The position numbers and the translations under genes are program-made. From contig JAMXDE010000064.1 of assembly GCA_026770025.1 (NCBI GenBank), forward strand, positions 62,001 through 126,000: a stretch of 64,000 nt of DNA, written 5' to 3'. Of the stretch, positions 53,689 through 64,000 are shown piece after piece. Under the pieces are notes generated by a model. It worked only from the letters and a program-made list of their open reading frames with translations, made no database searches and was not told where the DNA came from. Position 1 is the first letter of the stretch. Each line of letters opens with the position of its first letter. The DNA is from Craspedostauros australis (lineage: Eukaryota; Bacillariophyta; Bacillariophyceae; Mastogloiales; Achnanthaceae).

Positions 53689-55621
53689 CTTGTTGCTTTT
53701 GCTGTTGCTTTCACCGTTGTTGTGAGCTTGTGACTTTGTTCGTTGGTTGGGATAATTGTGAGTTTGTGGTATGCGTACCAGTTTGCGATGGTACAATATG
53801 ACTTATGGTTCGTACGTGGAGTAGCGCGCACGGCTGTATGTAATGACGGTATGTGGCAGGTTGGTGGTAGCTGGTGTGGCAAGTGTGTCCGAAAATGTTT
53901 GCACAGAGCAAAGCGTGGACAGTGGTCTCCGCCGATTCCGCTCCCGCAAATTGAAAACGCTCCAACGGCAGTGCTCCTTGTTGCGCTCAGTGACAATGTT
54001 GTTGCGATGGTGCAATGTGATGTGATGGTCGTCTCTAAGAGTCCGTGCTCTGTTGGTGCTCTGTGCTGTACTGTGCTGGGTCGTCTGTACTCGTACACTT
54101 AGTGTGGATTGAGCAAGCAAGCAAGCACGCAATCGAGCAAACAAAGGAGGCCGACGCTATCTGTCCGGTTGTTGTGATGGCATTCCAGGCAGACGTTGTC
54201 GAACGATTGTGGTGTCAATCGGTGGTTCAGCTCGCTGAGCAGGGTTTGTGTCCTTGTTTGGCGAAGGATGTGGGGTTGCAGTGATCTCTCTGTCTCTCTC
54301 TCGATCTGCCTCGATGTCGTGAGTGTTGGTTTGTTGCTTGGTTGGTTTGCTTGTGCGAGGGCCTGATTCAATCAGTTGCGCCCAATCCAACTCTGCGTTC
54401 AGTCGAATTCAGCCGAATTCAATCCACTTCGCTTCCACTCGGAGGTCCAGTTGCGTCGATGCGTCCGTTCACTGATGTGCGCTCTTGGAGAGACAGTCAG
54501 AGACAGTGTGTGGAGAGGTCACAATGGAGTGAGTGGGTGATGGATTTGGTGTGGTGTGGTGTGACAATACTCGTGAGGCAAGTCGCAGCTGTTGCCTTCC
54601 AGACAGAGCAACGGCGGTCTGCGAACAAAGCCTGTCTGTTCGTCTTGTCTGTGTCTGTGTGGGTGTGGGTGTGCGCGTGTGTGTGCGCGTGTGGCGAGGC
54701 CGCTGTTGCTTTCCGTTGTGTCGTGGTCGTGTTCGTGTTCGTGCGCCAGCTCGCAGATCGTGCTCCACCCCACTCCACTCTACTCGTATTTGTATCACTG
54801 CAAACGTGGAGCAACCTGTTTTTCACCGTTGTTGTCTCGCACAACCACTCGTATCATGATGCAGAGCTTCCGACGCACACCGACTGCTGACGAAACCTCT
54901 TTGTTGTTCTGACCGCGCCAATTTGTCTGGACAGCAAGGCATGCGAATAGTACTGAATCAGTACCCTTTTTCACATGTTGCACTTGCATCGCCAACAGAA
55001 CTCAAGAACCAAACAACGCCGATGGGCTCTGGGAATTTGTTCAACCGCAATGCCAGAAGTATGGCGCGCGGGGTTCAAGTGAAGAAACAGAGAGGGAGCG
55101 GTACTCAAACGCTTCACGCCTTCTCATCCCCACCACCAAACTTCTCCGAACGAACCAGACCAATCAGAATCAGGTGAGGCAAAGGGGAATGACCTCATTT
55201 TCTCCACGAATGGAAACTGCATGGGAATGATAGCGAACACATTTCTGCTTTGATCGATTGGAATGCATGGAACAGCTTCTTCTCAAGGCCAGAACAGTTC
55301 GCTTTCTCCACAAGTCACGTACATCCTTTGAATCACGTATCAAATCGCGAACACTGACTAGTCAGAGGTGTCGACGACTTGTTGGTTCTCATCTTCTTGT
55401 CGTGTCAAACCGCCCACGAGCTGCTGTCCTCCTCTGTTTTGGTCTTCGCGTTCTTCCTCAACATGGGGCATGGATAGGTTGTAGTAGTATCGTACGACTA
55501 CGACTATCCCACATGGCGCTGCATGACATCACATCACATTACATCACATCTGCACGGACGTGACTGGTCAATTGCATTCTTCTGTTTCGCTTCGAAACGT
55601 TGAACCCCACAACATCGTCCA
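53689..55621. other. Spacer between divergent genes
   Basis: No gene recognised. An imperfect (TG)n tract lies at about 54640-54705 and spawns several overlapping Cys/Val- and Thr/His-rich frames on both strands that I regard as spurious. A short CATCACATTACATCACATC run lies at 55526-55545, just upstream of the ETHE1 gene. Confidence 0.45.
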
Positions 55622-56701
55622 ATGCGATCCACTTTCAGGTTCTTGCCAGCACTGCGCTCAACTTTCTCCTCTGAATTCGCACCCTCGACTCGGGCTGCAT
55701 TGGTACTGTCGGCACAATCGCGAGCGCATTCCAACCTCATTCAGTTCCAACAGGGCTGTACTTCTGGATCCATCTTCTCCAAGCGCACCTCACCGACCAC
55801 CAGCATCAGCAGGAGCCGTGCAAGCCACCTCTGCAGCATCACATCAACAGCCTCGCTGCTTTCCACCTTGGTCTCCGCTCAAGTCCAGGCCGACACATCC
55901 AAACAACAACAACGACAGCAGCAGCAGCAGCAAGCACAACGAAGAACAATGTCAGCATCTGGCGACCCACAGGAAATCGATGCGACGCTGGAACCGCTCG
56001 GTTTCCAGCAGCTCTTCGATGACGATTCCAGCACCTACACCTACCTCATTTGGGACCCATCCACGAAGGATGCCATCCTCATCGATCCCGTCGACATCCA
56101 GGCCGATCGTGATGTGCAGGCCATCCAGGCCATCCCCAGTCTCAACCTCAAGTACGGCATCAACACCCACGCGCATGCCGATCACATCACGGGCACGGGA
56201 ATCCTCAAAACCAAACTGCCTGGCTTGCAAAGCATCATCTCCAAGGCTTCCGGCGCCAAGGCCGACGTCCATGTCGAGCACGGCGACACCATCCAGTTCG
56301 GCACGCGCCACATAGCGGTGCGCGCCACGCCTGGCCACACCGGCGGCTGCGTCAGCTTCGTCACCGACGACCGGCGCATGGTATTCACGGGCGATGCCTT
56401 GCTCATCCAAGGCTGCGGCCGCACCGACTTCCAAGGTGGTTCCGCCTCGACGCTGTACGACTCCGTCCATACCCAACTGCTCAACGCGCTGCCCTTGCAG
56501 ACGCTCGTCTACCCGGCGCACGATTACAAGGCGCGCACATCGAGCACCATCGAAGCCGAGCGCACCACGAATCCCAGGCTCACCAAGACCAAGGACGAAT
56601 TCGTGGAGATCATGGCGAATTTGAAATTGTCCTATCCCAAAAAGATTGACGTCGCCGTGCCGGCCAACATGCGATGCGGGGTGCCCGATGTGGAGGAATG
56701 A
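55622..56701 (+). CDS. ETHE1: Persulfide dioxygenase ETHE1 (mitochondrial)
   Basis: 359 aa. Residues 1 to about 95 are Arg/Ser-rich with almost no acids, a mitochondrial targeting sequence, then a Gln-run. The catalytic metallo-beta-lactamase domain (about 115-355) has THAHADHITG, TPGHTGGCVSF, FTGDALLIQGCGRTDFQGG and YPAHDYKA. These supply the His/Asp/His iron ligands and the ETHE1-type GCGRTDF signature. The enzyme oxidises glutathione persulfide to sulfite and glutathione in mitochondrial sulfide detoxification, using non-haem Fe(II) and O2. Met-110 (MSASGDPQ, at 55949) directly precedes the domain and could start a cytosolic form. The domain is full length with all motif residues. No intron. 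Confidence 0.95.
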   Translation: MRSTFRFLPALRSTFSSEFAPSTRAALVLSAQSRAHSNLIQFQQGCTSGSIFSKRTSPTTSISRSRASHLCSITSTASLLSTLVSAQVQADTSKQQQRQQQQQQAQRRTMSASGDPQEIDATLEPLGFQQLFDDDSSTYTYLIWDPSTKDAILIDPVDIQADRDVQAIQAIPSLNLKYGINTHAHADHITGTGILKTKLPGLQSIISKASGAKADVHVEHGDTIQFGTRHIAVRATPGHTGGCVSFVTDDRRMVFTGDALLIQGCGRTDFQGGSASTLYDSVHTQLLNALPLQTLVYPAHDYKARTSSTIEAERTTNPRLTKTKDEFVEIMANLKLSYPKKIDVAVPANMRCGVPDVEE

Positions 56702-57242
56702 AGGGATCAATGATTGGACTGACGGTCCTCGCAGTGGCCGCTCTTCGCGTGCCAACAGCCAGATGGGTCGTAGTGTACGAGTACGCACAGGTATTTGAAA
56801 TTTCATCGCTTGCAGATATGGCGTTTCGTTGCGGGGAATGGCAGAGCACGATGCAGCATTACATGTCGAGAAGGCACCATATTAGTGCTGTTACAACTGC
56901 ATCCGACTTGTACCAGCATGTATAATATTCTATTAGACAAGGACTCGTAGTAGAGTGCAGTGGAATACCCGTGCAGTAGAACATTCCATCATGGTACTTC
57001 GACTCCTATTCTATCATATTATACTCAATAACAACTTCTTCCTCTTGTCAACAATCGAGAAAAGCACCAGTGCAAGTGCAAGCACAAGTGTTGGTACCGA
57101 TGATGACGCGTTGCGCCGATGGCGTTCGATGCGATCAAGCGAGTGCAGAGTACTCTAGAGAGAGAGAGAGAATAGAGTACGCTGCTTTACCAATACTACT
57201 CGTATATAATACATCAGACATGGACGAGTACATTGTATTCGA
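56702..57242. other. Short convergent spacer
   Basis: Contains ATATTCTATTA/ATTATACTC AT-rich patches (56920-57020) and an (AG)n run (57158-57172). No gene. Confidence 0.5.
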
Positions 57243-58791
57243 TTAATTCAAGACGGAAATAATGCTCTTGCTCGCCTTCTGCACTCGCGAAACGACATCC
57301 GAGCTGGTCTTGTCCTTAATGTCGGCCGGGACGGACCCAGATGCTGCCGCCAAGGCAGCACCGAGGAGTATCGCACGGCTGCAGGTGTCACCGGCGGCAA
57401 GGATGTTCTGCCGGATAGCATCGGTGTATTGCGCGTCTGTCGTCTCCTCCGCATCGGCGACGGCCTTGTACAGAAGGTAGAGCGGGACGGTGAACGCGGA
57501 TGGGAGCTTGCTGGAACGTCCACCCAGCCCCTCCTCGCCCAAGGCCTGCACGACTTCTTCCACCGATTTGGACTTGGCATCGCCGAGCGCGCGTAGGCAG
57601 GCATCCATCACTTCGTCGTGCCCGCCCGTGATGGCGAATTCCACGACCTTCTCCAGAGCAGTTTTGAGGTTGGAACCCAACAGCAGATTCTCCAGCAAGG
57701 TGGCAACGGCCTGTCCGAAGTGGATGGCCTTTGGGTTGGTCTGGTTGACCATGATGGCCTCCTTGACGCGGTCCAGCATATCCAGCTCTCCAGCGTAGAG
57801 GGAAACGACTGGGATGACCTTCATGTAGCAGTGAGCTGAGGGCACAGAGACGAAAATGTGTGCATGCGAGTTTGCGGTGGTCATCGATGACGTGTGGATC
57901 GTCACGATAAAGTCAGGCGTTGTGACAACGGTTTGTTTGTAATCAGTGTTGCGGCCGTCGTTGTTGTCATGTTTGGAGAATGAGGATTGGTATGGTGAGG
58001 AATATAAGCTACAGCATCCCACAGCATGAATAGACAAGCACACTGGAACGCGCTAGAGCAGAGAGTACCTAATCTGGAATGCAGAACAACATTGCAGATA
58101 CACATGGTACAGCGCTGCCGATGCAAGCAAGCTCCATACCTCCACATCTCACGGCTCCAACTCAAACACTGAGATATATACAAGTGGACCATGTATCAAG
58201 ATGATCTCCAATACCACTCAAAACATCATGGCGTGACGAAACGCAACACTGCATAGCACAGCGCTCCACAGCACTCCACAGCACACAAACACCGCAGAAC
58301 ATTCGCACACCGTTCAGCACCACTCAAACTGCCTTACCATGCTCGTCATCGGCTCCGCAAAGCTCGACGGATCTATCTCCCGCGATCATGCACTTGAGGA
58401 ACTCTTTGATCGACTCATCCTTGTATCCGCCGAAGGTCTCGGCCCACTTCTTCATGCGCACGGACATGTGCCCTGCTGTGACGCACTGGTGCTCTCCGGA
58501 GTACTCCGTGACGAAGAGAAGCTCCTCGCCCCAAGGCGACAGCATGCCGTTCTCGTAGTGTCCTGGGAAATCCGCTGATGAGAAACCCTTGGGAGCTGGT
58601 GGGTCCTTGAATTCCGGTGCCTCCGCGCTTGCGACAGTGGTCTTCATTTCCTCCGGATCCTCGATGCCGCTGGTGCCCATGGTGGCAGCATCCGCGCAGA
58701 CCGCACCCAGCAGCATGGCCTCCACGCGGCTCACATCGATCTTCGGCTTGCTCAGCACGAGCGATTGCCTGCTTTCGTACAAAGTCGTCAT
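57243..58791 (-). CDS. ADP-ribosylglycohydrolase / J1-crystallin-like protein
   Basis: Two exons on the minus strand: 58791-58338 and 57835-57243, joined across a 502-nt intron (G|GTAAGG...CCCTCAG) in phase, 348 aa. Exon 1 starts MTTLYESRQS and has RVEAMLLGAVCADAATMG (about 25-42), the start of the ADP-ribosylglycohydrolase fold. Exon 2 has KAIHFGQAVATLLENLLLG (about 175) and AAGDTCSRAILLGAALAA (about 310). Active hydrolases have GD[AS], TDDT and GDTDS metal sites. Here GDTCS replaces GDTDS and no TDDT is visible, as in J1-crystallin-type members. ADP-ribose hydrolysis is therefore doubtful and the substrate is unknown. It is convergent with ETHE1. The exon-intron join is inferred from splice consensus and domain continuity. 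Confidence 0.8.
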
Positions 58792-61064
58792 TTTGGTGGT
58801 GTTGCTGTTGGTGTGGTTGTTTTTGCTGTTGGGATTGTTCTCGCTGAGAGGTTTGGTGACGTTGTTGCCACTTCTGCAGGATGGATGGAATGGATGAATG
58901 GGTGGATGGGCAGAATGGGTTTTACGAGTTTGGTAAGCTGGATGTGGAGTTTGGCCGACTTTGCGGTGATGCGGAAGCGGAGACACTTGATGATCGTTGT
59001 GACTTCTGTAATCGCTGTCCGGAGGCACGTCTTTCTGTTTGGTGATGATGGAAGAAAGGAACCGGAGTCTGCTCTTTGGTGGGCGCCTCTCTGGGTCAGG
59101 GGGATCTTCCACGGGCGGATCGCGGTTCTCGCTCTCTTCTGCGTTTCACTCTCTCCTCTCTCTTCGCCTTCTTCTCTTCCTCCAGGTCCTTCCTGCCGTT
59201 GTCGTTTGTCCACACGCGATTATCACGACCACGGGCCTCCGCTTGTGTGGGCAAGGAGGCAGCGACGCGCGGAGGAACAAAACGCACAACCTTTTTGGAT
59301 ACTCCTTCACGCAAAGGAGTGCGAAAAGAATCTATTTCGTGAAATGACCACCGGAAGTGAGAAAGAAGCTTGTGAAGTACTATTCGGTCATTCTGAAGGT
59401 CATTTCCCATGTCATCAGGATGCATCTTGATTGGTCAGACACACCAGGAGTTCCATTCGTGTATACTTCGTCTCTCCACCAACCGTTCGCGGTTGATCGA
59501 GGATCCGCACCAGTGTTGTACTCTTCTTGCAGAGATTGTGTTGCATCTCTCTCTGCTCCCACCCGAAGACTATGTTGTGCCTTCATGCGTGCCTTTTGAT
59601 GATCCCTGAGGAGCTTTGCCTCTACCGACGTTGCTGACACGTGTGTGGACTTTGCTGGCACAACGCAGTTTCCACCAGTCGCCATCACTTGTCAGTTCAT
59701 CCAAGCAACAGATTGGATGAAAGTTGTTCGTTGCATTGTGGCCTGGTAAGCATCCTCCAAGCATCCGAACAAGCTCGCCACACCCTCGAGAGAGCTCGTG
59801 CAAGATGGATATGCTCTTGGTGGCACCGCTCGAAGGGATGCAAAAGGATGCATGGGGAGGATGATAGTGAGTTGTCAATCATTGTGAAAGCTGCATTAGG
59901 TAGAAGGTAGAGACAGCGTCCCTCTGTTGTCTGATACGAAGGCATGCGCAAGAGATATTAGCACGGGTGGGGAGACAGAGATGGGGGATCAGAGAGAGAG
60001 AGAGAGAAGCTCCTGAGACTCCAACCACGATACTTCCTGATTGAAGCTCTCTGTGGCAAAACTAATCAGCCCAGAGGCGTTGTTGCCCAAACGCAAACTA
60101 GAGCAGTATGAACTTACCACCCACCAATCATTTCACCCACAGCTCGACGGACGCGGTGCCAACTGTTGCCTGCCGTCTCGCTTTGACAGATACTGGATGC
60201 TCTGCACTGTGTCCACAAGGACCCCCTCCAGCTCGTTGGTTGTGCAGGTGTGTATCCGCCTTCGCTTTCGAATGCGGCAAAGAGCGTCATTGATTACTCT
60301 GAGTGCGAGAAAACTAGAGTTGGCACGAGTATAGACAATTCCGACAAAGTTGATGAAACTGTGGCCAATCGTATCCGGCTGATAGACACGGCTTGTGGTA
60401 CTCGCGCAAGCCAGATCCAGAAGATCAGAACCGGATTTCTCGTTGTGCGCCAGGCCCGTCGTTGCTCCGCAACAAAACTGCGTTCAGTGCTAATTCTGTC
60501 ACAGGTACTCTTCAATCCATGATTGTGAGTTAAACGTTTATGTCTTGTCCGCCAAAACAGAACGTGCCAATCAATGGAATGCGGGCATTGGGCGTATTCA
60601 TGTTCTTGAGAATATCTATCATGACAAACAAGAAACCTTCCAACAACGTCAATGCCAAAAAACCACAGAAAGAACAGCCGCAGAACAGCAAAAACTGCGA
60701 ACAACACGAACACGTACGATCAAAACCCTTTGCTGTGTGGGTGGTCCTTTTTGTGCCGCCACGACAGCTGCCGCAACAATGTGGAGGCGCAGCAGACACT
60801 CTCCATCGCAGCGGCAACCGCGAACCAATGTGCGGTGAACGGAAGCAGCAACAGCGACATGCGCGGCAACGATCACAGCAGAAAGGTCACCACCTCCAGA
60901 ACTCGAAGTGGATGGCCGCGATCAGCAAGGACAACAGCACCAGCACCAACACCAGCACCAGCCAGAGGAACAACCACAACAATCAGGAGCTGGGCAAAGC
61001 GGAAGAGAGCAACAGAGTGGAGTCAAGCGTCCTTGCATGTCGTAACTCTGCGAGGAGTACCGCG
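58792..61064. other. Spacer upstream of the kinase and ADP-ribosylglycohydrolase-like genes
   Basis: No gene recognised. Has CT-rich sequence (59125-59180) and a pure (GA)n run (59991-60007). Plus-strand frames 60540-61250 and 60652-61326 run into the CATAC array and are probably not coding. Confidence 0.45.
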
Positions 61065-61205
61065 CCATACCATACCATACCATACCATACCATACCATAC
61101 CATACCATACCATACCATACCATACCATACCATACCATACCATACCATACCATACCATACCATACCATACCATACCATACCATACCATACCATACCATAC
61201 CATAC
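61065..61205. repeat. (CCATA)28 pentanucleotide microsatellite
   Basis: 141 bp of perfect CCATA repeats, about 28 units, ending 165 bp before the kinase ATG. Because 5 is not a multiple of 3, all frames on both strands stay open and produce HTIPY- and VWYGM-type repeat ORFs, which are artefacts. Confidence 0.98.
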
Positions 61206-61370
61206 TATATCATACTTCTTCACACTCCTCCACGCTCCTGTCAGAAATAGCAGCGGGGGTTCGAACGCGAATCGACTCGTGGTTGTACATACTCGTACAT
61301 ATCCCCATACACGACACGAGTACTAGAGTATTCAAGAGAGTAAGATCGAAGGAGGAAGGCCAGTCTCACC

Positions 61371-64000
61371 ATGCATACTCGCAAAGACAGCACCAACCCT
61401 GACAACGGGGCCGCTGGCAACGGCAATGATCTGGAGATGGGCAAAGCGCAGCCAGCTGCCAACCTCACCCTCAGCAACTTTCACGATGGCGACGAAATGA
61501 GCGACATCAACGACATCCAAAGCGACGGGGGCGCTTCGTGGGTCGGCAGAGTCTTTGATAGGGGGCAGAGGCAGGACCACAATCATGGCGGCAGGCGACA
61601 CAACCCTGTTCGTGGCCTGGGGCGGCAGAACAGCAGCAGAAGGAACCGCAAGAAGGGCAACGGGATGTTCGGACGCCAACCAAGGCACAATGCGGAGGGC
61701 CAGCAAGCCGACCTCGTCGACATGGTGGAGTCTGTGGATGCCTACGGTCAAATCCAGCCCGAGATCAACAGCCACACGCGACGCCAGACTCTGATCTCCC
61801 ACGTTTCCTTGATGGACTTCTTCAGCTACAACAGGAACAACAACCGCCAGGTCAGGAGCGGCGGCTTCGAAAGACAGGCATCGAGCTTGTCAAGCCATCT
61901 CCGGGACCAGCAACCGAGCTGCCGTCGCAAGTCGGATCGGTTTCGCAGATCGTTCGAATTGCAAGGAGATCACTTCTCGCAAACCACGGCTCATGCCACG
62001 AAGATGCAACAGCATATCCTCGACGCGGCTGGCATCTCACGCAACTCGTTCGAAGCCAGGTCCGTGGCCATCCTGAGATGGACAGTCATCATCGTCTGGC
62101 TGACGGCAGCCTGCATCATCAGCCTGCTTCTTGTCAAGGAGTACGCGGAAGGCAAGGAGGAAGATGAGTTTCGATTCCAGTTCAAGGCCAACGCTGACAA
62201 GCTGGTCAGCAGCTTCCGTGCTTCGACGGACACCAAGCTCAATGCCATCAATGCTCTGTCCACCTACATCACTGTCTTTGCTCAGGAAACGAACTCGGAG
62301 TTCCCGTTTGTCACGTTGCCTGGCTTTGTCATGGGTGCTGCCAATACCCGCATCTCCACAGAATCACCGCTGATCGACTGGCTACCATTGGTGAAGGAGG
62401 AGCAGCGGGAACGATGGGAAGAGTACGCATACAAAAACAGATTCCAGGCTAATCGAGACTACAAGTTGGATGCCTTCTTTCGCACGAAGCAGGACATCGA
62501 GCTCGGATACCTGGATGCGAAAGAAGGAGCTAAAGAACTGGCAAAGTACGAAGGCTACAATGACGATGTCTACGTCAACCCCCCGCTCGAGAACGTGACC
62601 GTTGTCAACAACACTGTCATAGACGGAACGTTTTACCATCCGAAGATTTGGGCGTATCGAAATGGTGGGGCTGCCAAAGAAACCGGAACAGGCCCATCTC
62701 TCCCTCTATGGCAACGGGCCCCCGTCAGTAGTAGGCGGCAGGCTGTATTGAATGTCGATGCTGCGACAGCACCTACTCGAGTTGGTATCCTCCCTTACCT
62801 CTTCAATCAGAAGAAACGAGGCGTTCTGCTACATCGTTCGGTGATTCCAATCCTACAAGGTGCTAATCTTCCGAACCAAACTGCACCCATATCGCAGTTT
62901 CGTCACGACGATGACGTCTATACCGGAGATCCAGTTGCCACGATGTCGTATCCTGTCTTTGACGACTACGGTACTGGCAACTTGATCGGGGTCTTGTCAA
63001 TCGTCTTATATTGGAGGCTGTTGTTCATTGATATTCTACCATCTAACGCCAAAGGGTACATCTGCGTCCTGGAAAACAACTTCAACCAAACGCTTGCCTA
63101 CAGAGTCGATGGTGATCAGGCGCGATTCATCGGCGAGTTTGATCCCGGGGCCATCGATAGGCTCGACTACATATTCCACGATATGGTCGTCACATCACAG
63201 CTCGGTAAGGACGACAGACCTAACGCACGACCAAAGGCCGAAACGCAAGCATACACCACTCTCCCCATCGACGAAGACTTCAACACGTACACCATCCGAA
63301 TCTACCCCACCAAAGACACGCTCGATGTCTACAAAACGGATGAGCCCATCTTCTACACATGTCTCGTTGCCAGCATCTTTGCAGTGGCAGCGATGGTATT
63401 CTTGGCATACGACTTCTGCGTGCAGAAGCGACAGCAGCTGATCGCCTCCAAAGCCATCGAGAATGCGCAGAAGGCAGCAGCGGCCGAACGTGACCTCAAC
63501 GAGTACATCGCACACGAGGTCCGTAATCCCTTATCGGCAGCCTTGAGCGCCTGTAGCTTCGTGGATTCGGCTGTGAACGAGAGCCGACCGTTGTCGGATG
63601 ATGAGTCGAAGCAGCTCGTGCGAGAGGATGTGCAGATCATCAATTCATCGTTGACGTTTGTGAACGAGCTGCTGAGGAATCTGCTGGATCTGCATCGCGC
63701 GACGGATCGACAGATTCGCATACGCAAACGGCAGACGGCTGTGTTCGATGAAGTGCTGAAGCCGGTGGCATCGATCTTGTATCGTCGTGATGCGGGCTTC
63801 GAACTGATTGTGGAATGTTGCCCTCGACACTTGCGAGTGAGTACGGACGGCTTGCGTTTGAAGCAGGTGCTATTGAATCTCGGACGGAATGCATCGAAAT
63901 TTGTGAAGAGCGGGTTTCTGCGTCTAAGGGCGGAGGTCGAAGGGGTTGATGGTGCGGATGGTGTGGATGGTGTGGATGGTGGTAGTGGTCATGGTGGTGG
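61371..64000 (+). CDS. Transmembrane receptor histidine kinase, C-terminus beyond window
   Basis: The frame is open from ATG 61371 (CACCATGC) to the window end: 876 codons, incomplete. Residues 1-230 are a hydrophilic cytoplasmic region rich in Arg/Asn/Gly. TM1 is at about 231-252 (WTVIIVWLTAACIISLLLV). A large extracellular sensor region follows (about 255-655), starting FKANADKLVSSFRASTDTKL and containing FPFVTLPGF and a P-V-K-E-E-x-R-E-R-W segment, a CHASE-like pattern seen in diatom receptor cyclases. TM2 is at about 659-680. The HisKA domain has His-715 as phosphoacceptor (YIAHEVRNPLSAAL). The start of the ATPase domain carries the N-box LKQVLLNLGRNASKF (Asn about 840). Near residue 858 a DGVDGVDGVDGGSG run interrupts the ATPase domain. 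It presumably autophosphorylates on ligand binding; a receiver domain may follow outside the window. No intron so far. Confidence 0.85.
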   Translation, partial: MHTRKDSTNPDNGAAGNGNDLEMGKAQPAANLTLSNFHDGDEMSDINDIQSDGGASWVGRVFDRGQRQDHNHGGRRHNPVRGLGRQNSSRRNRKKGNGMFGRQPRHNAEGQQADLVDMVESVDAYGQIQPEINSHTRRQTLISHVSLMDFFSYNRNNNRQVRSGGFERQASSLSSHLRDQQPSCRRKSDRFRRSFELQGDHFSQTTAHATKMQQHILDAAGISRNSFEARSVAILRWTVIIVWLTAACIISLLLVKEYAEGKEEDEFRFQFKANADKLVSSFRASTDTKLNAINALSTYITVFAQETNSEFPFVTLPGFVMGAANTRISTESPLIDWLPLVKEEQRERWEEYAYKNRFQANRDYKLDAFFRTKQDIELGYLDAKEGAKELAKYEGYNDDVYVNPPLENVTVVNNTVIDGTFYHPKIWAYRNGGAAKETGTGPSLPLWQRAPVSSRRQAVLNVDAATAPTRVGILPYLFNQKKRGVLLHRSVIPILQGANLPNQTAPISQFRHDDDVYTGDPVATMSYPVFDDYGTGNLIGVLSIVLYWRLLFIDILPSNAKGYICVLENNFNQTLAYRVDGDQARFIGEFDPGAIDRLDYIFHDMVVTSQLGKDDRPNARPKAETQAYTTLPIDEDFNTYTIRIYPTKDTLDVYKTDEPIFYTCLVASIFAVAAMVFLAYDFCVQKRQQLIASKAIENAQKAAAAERDLNEYIAHEVRNPLSAALSACSFVDSAVNESRPLSDDESKQLVREDVQIINSSLTFVNELLRNLLDLHRATDRQIRIRKRQTAVFDEVLKPVASILYRRDAGFELIVECCPRHLRVSTDGLRLKQVLLNLGRNASKFVKSGFLRLRAEVEGVDGADGVDGVDGGSGHGG

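Noticed and set aside
60652-61326. HTIPY-repeat and VWYGM-repeat proteins
   Set aside because: Direct translation of the CCATA microsatellite in all frames; no domain and no codon signal outside it.
1-64000. CRISPR arrays, bacterial operons, rRNA genes
   Set aside because: None seen. The short tandem repeats are microsatellites or coding repeats without spacer structure, and no rRNA signature was recognised.

Overview
This is eukaryotic nuclear DNA, most likely from a stramenopile and probably a diatom. Four things point there. It has a CoDi-like Ty1/copia element and small spliceosomal introns of about 135-500 nt (GTACGT/GTGAGT/GTAAGG...CAG). It carries a receptor histidine kinase and a GPCR-like receptor of types familiar in diatoms. 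It also has a protein with the ILGDNP-like motif common in diatom hypothetical proteins. There is no operon structure and no bacterial signal. The species cannot be fixed from the sequence alone.

Layout. 1-2.3 kb: a long unrecognised minus-strand ORF that leaves the window. 2.8-4.7 kb: repeat unit A, split by a solo copia LTR (2981-3780). 4.7-11.9 kb: gene-poor, with only short or broken ORFs. 12-13.4 kb: an ankyrin-repeat protein with a huge Asn-rich minisatellite tail. 13.4-15.7 kb: repeat unit B (inverted relative to A) between two diverged LTR-like direct repeats. 16.1-18.6 kb: a Tc1/mariner-type transposase with one nonsense codon. 18.7-26.6 kb: an intact copia element with two 775-bp LTRs that look identical.

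27.0-39.9 kb is the most interesting region. Three DNA transposons (E1 0.59 kb, E2 7.55 kb, E3 4.67 kb) lie end to end, each pair separated by a single ATAT. All have termini of the form CC(C/A/G)TAA(T/G)GA. E2 encodes one intact three-exon protein of about 1,960 aa. It combines a tandem-repeat N-terminus, a piggyBac-like DDD transposase core, a YqaJ-like PD-(D/E)XK nuclease and a Cys-rich zinc finger. E3 holds a decayed minus-strand relative that keeps the nuclease and zinc-finger parts. This is the best candidate for an undescribed system.

40-64 kb is host-like gene space. It has a DTW-domain tRNA modification enzyme (+), a seven-TM receptor (-, two exons), tRNA-Ala(UGC) and two hypothetical proteins (-), one with the diatom LGD-P motif. 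It also has mitochondrial persulfide dioxygenase ETHE1 (+), an ADP-ribosylglycohydrolase/J1-crystallin-like protein (-, two exons) and a hybrid histidine-kinase-type receptor (+) that runs off the right edge. The spacers are rich in pentanucleotide microsatellites. The two genes cut by the window edges (left, minus; right, plus) were read by hand.
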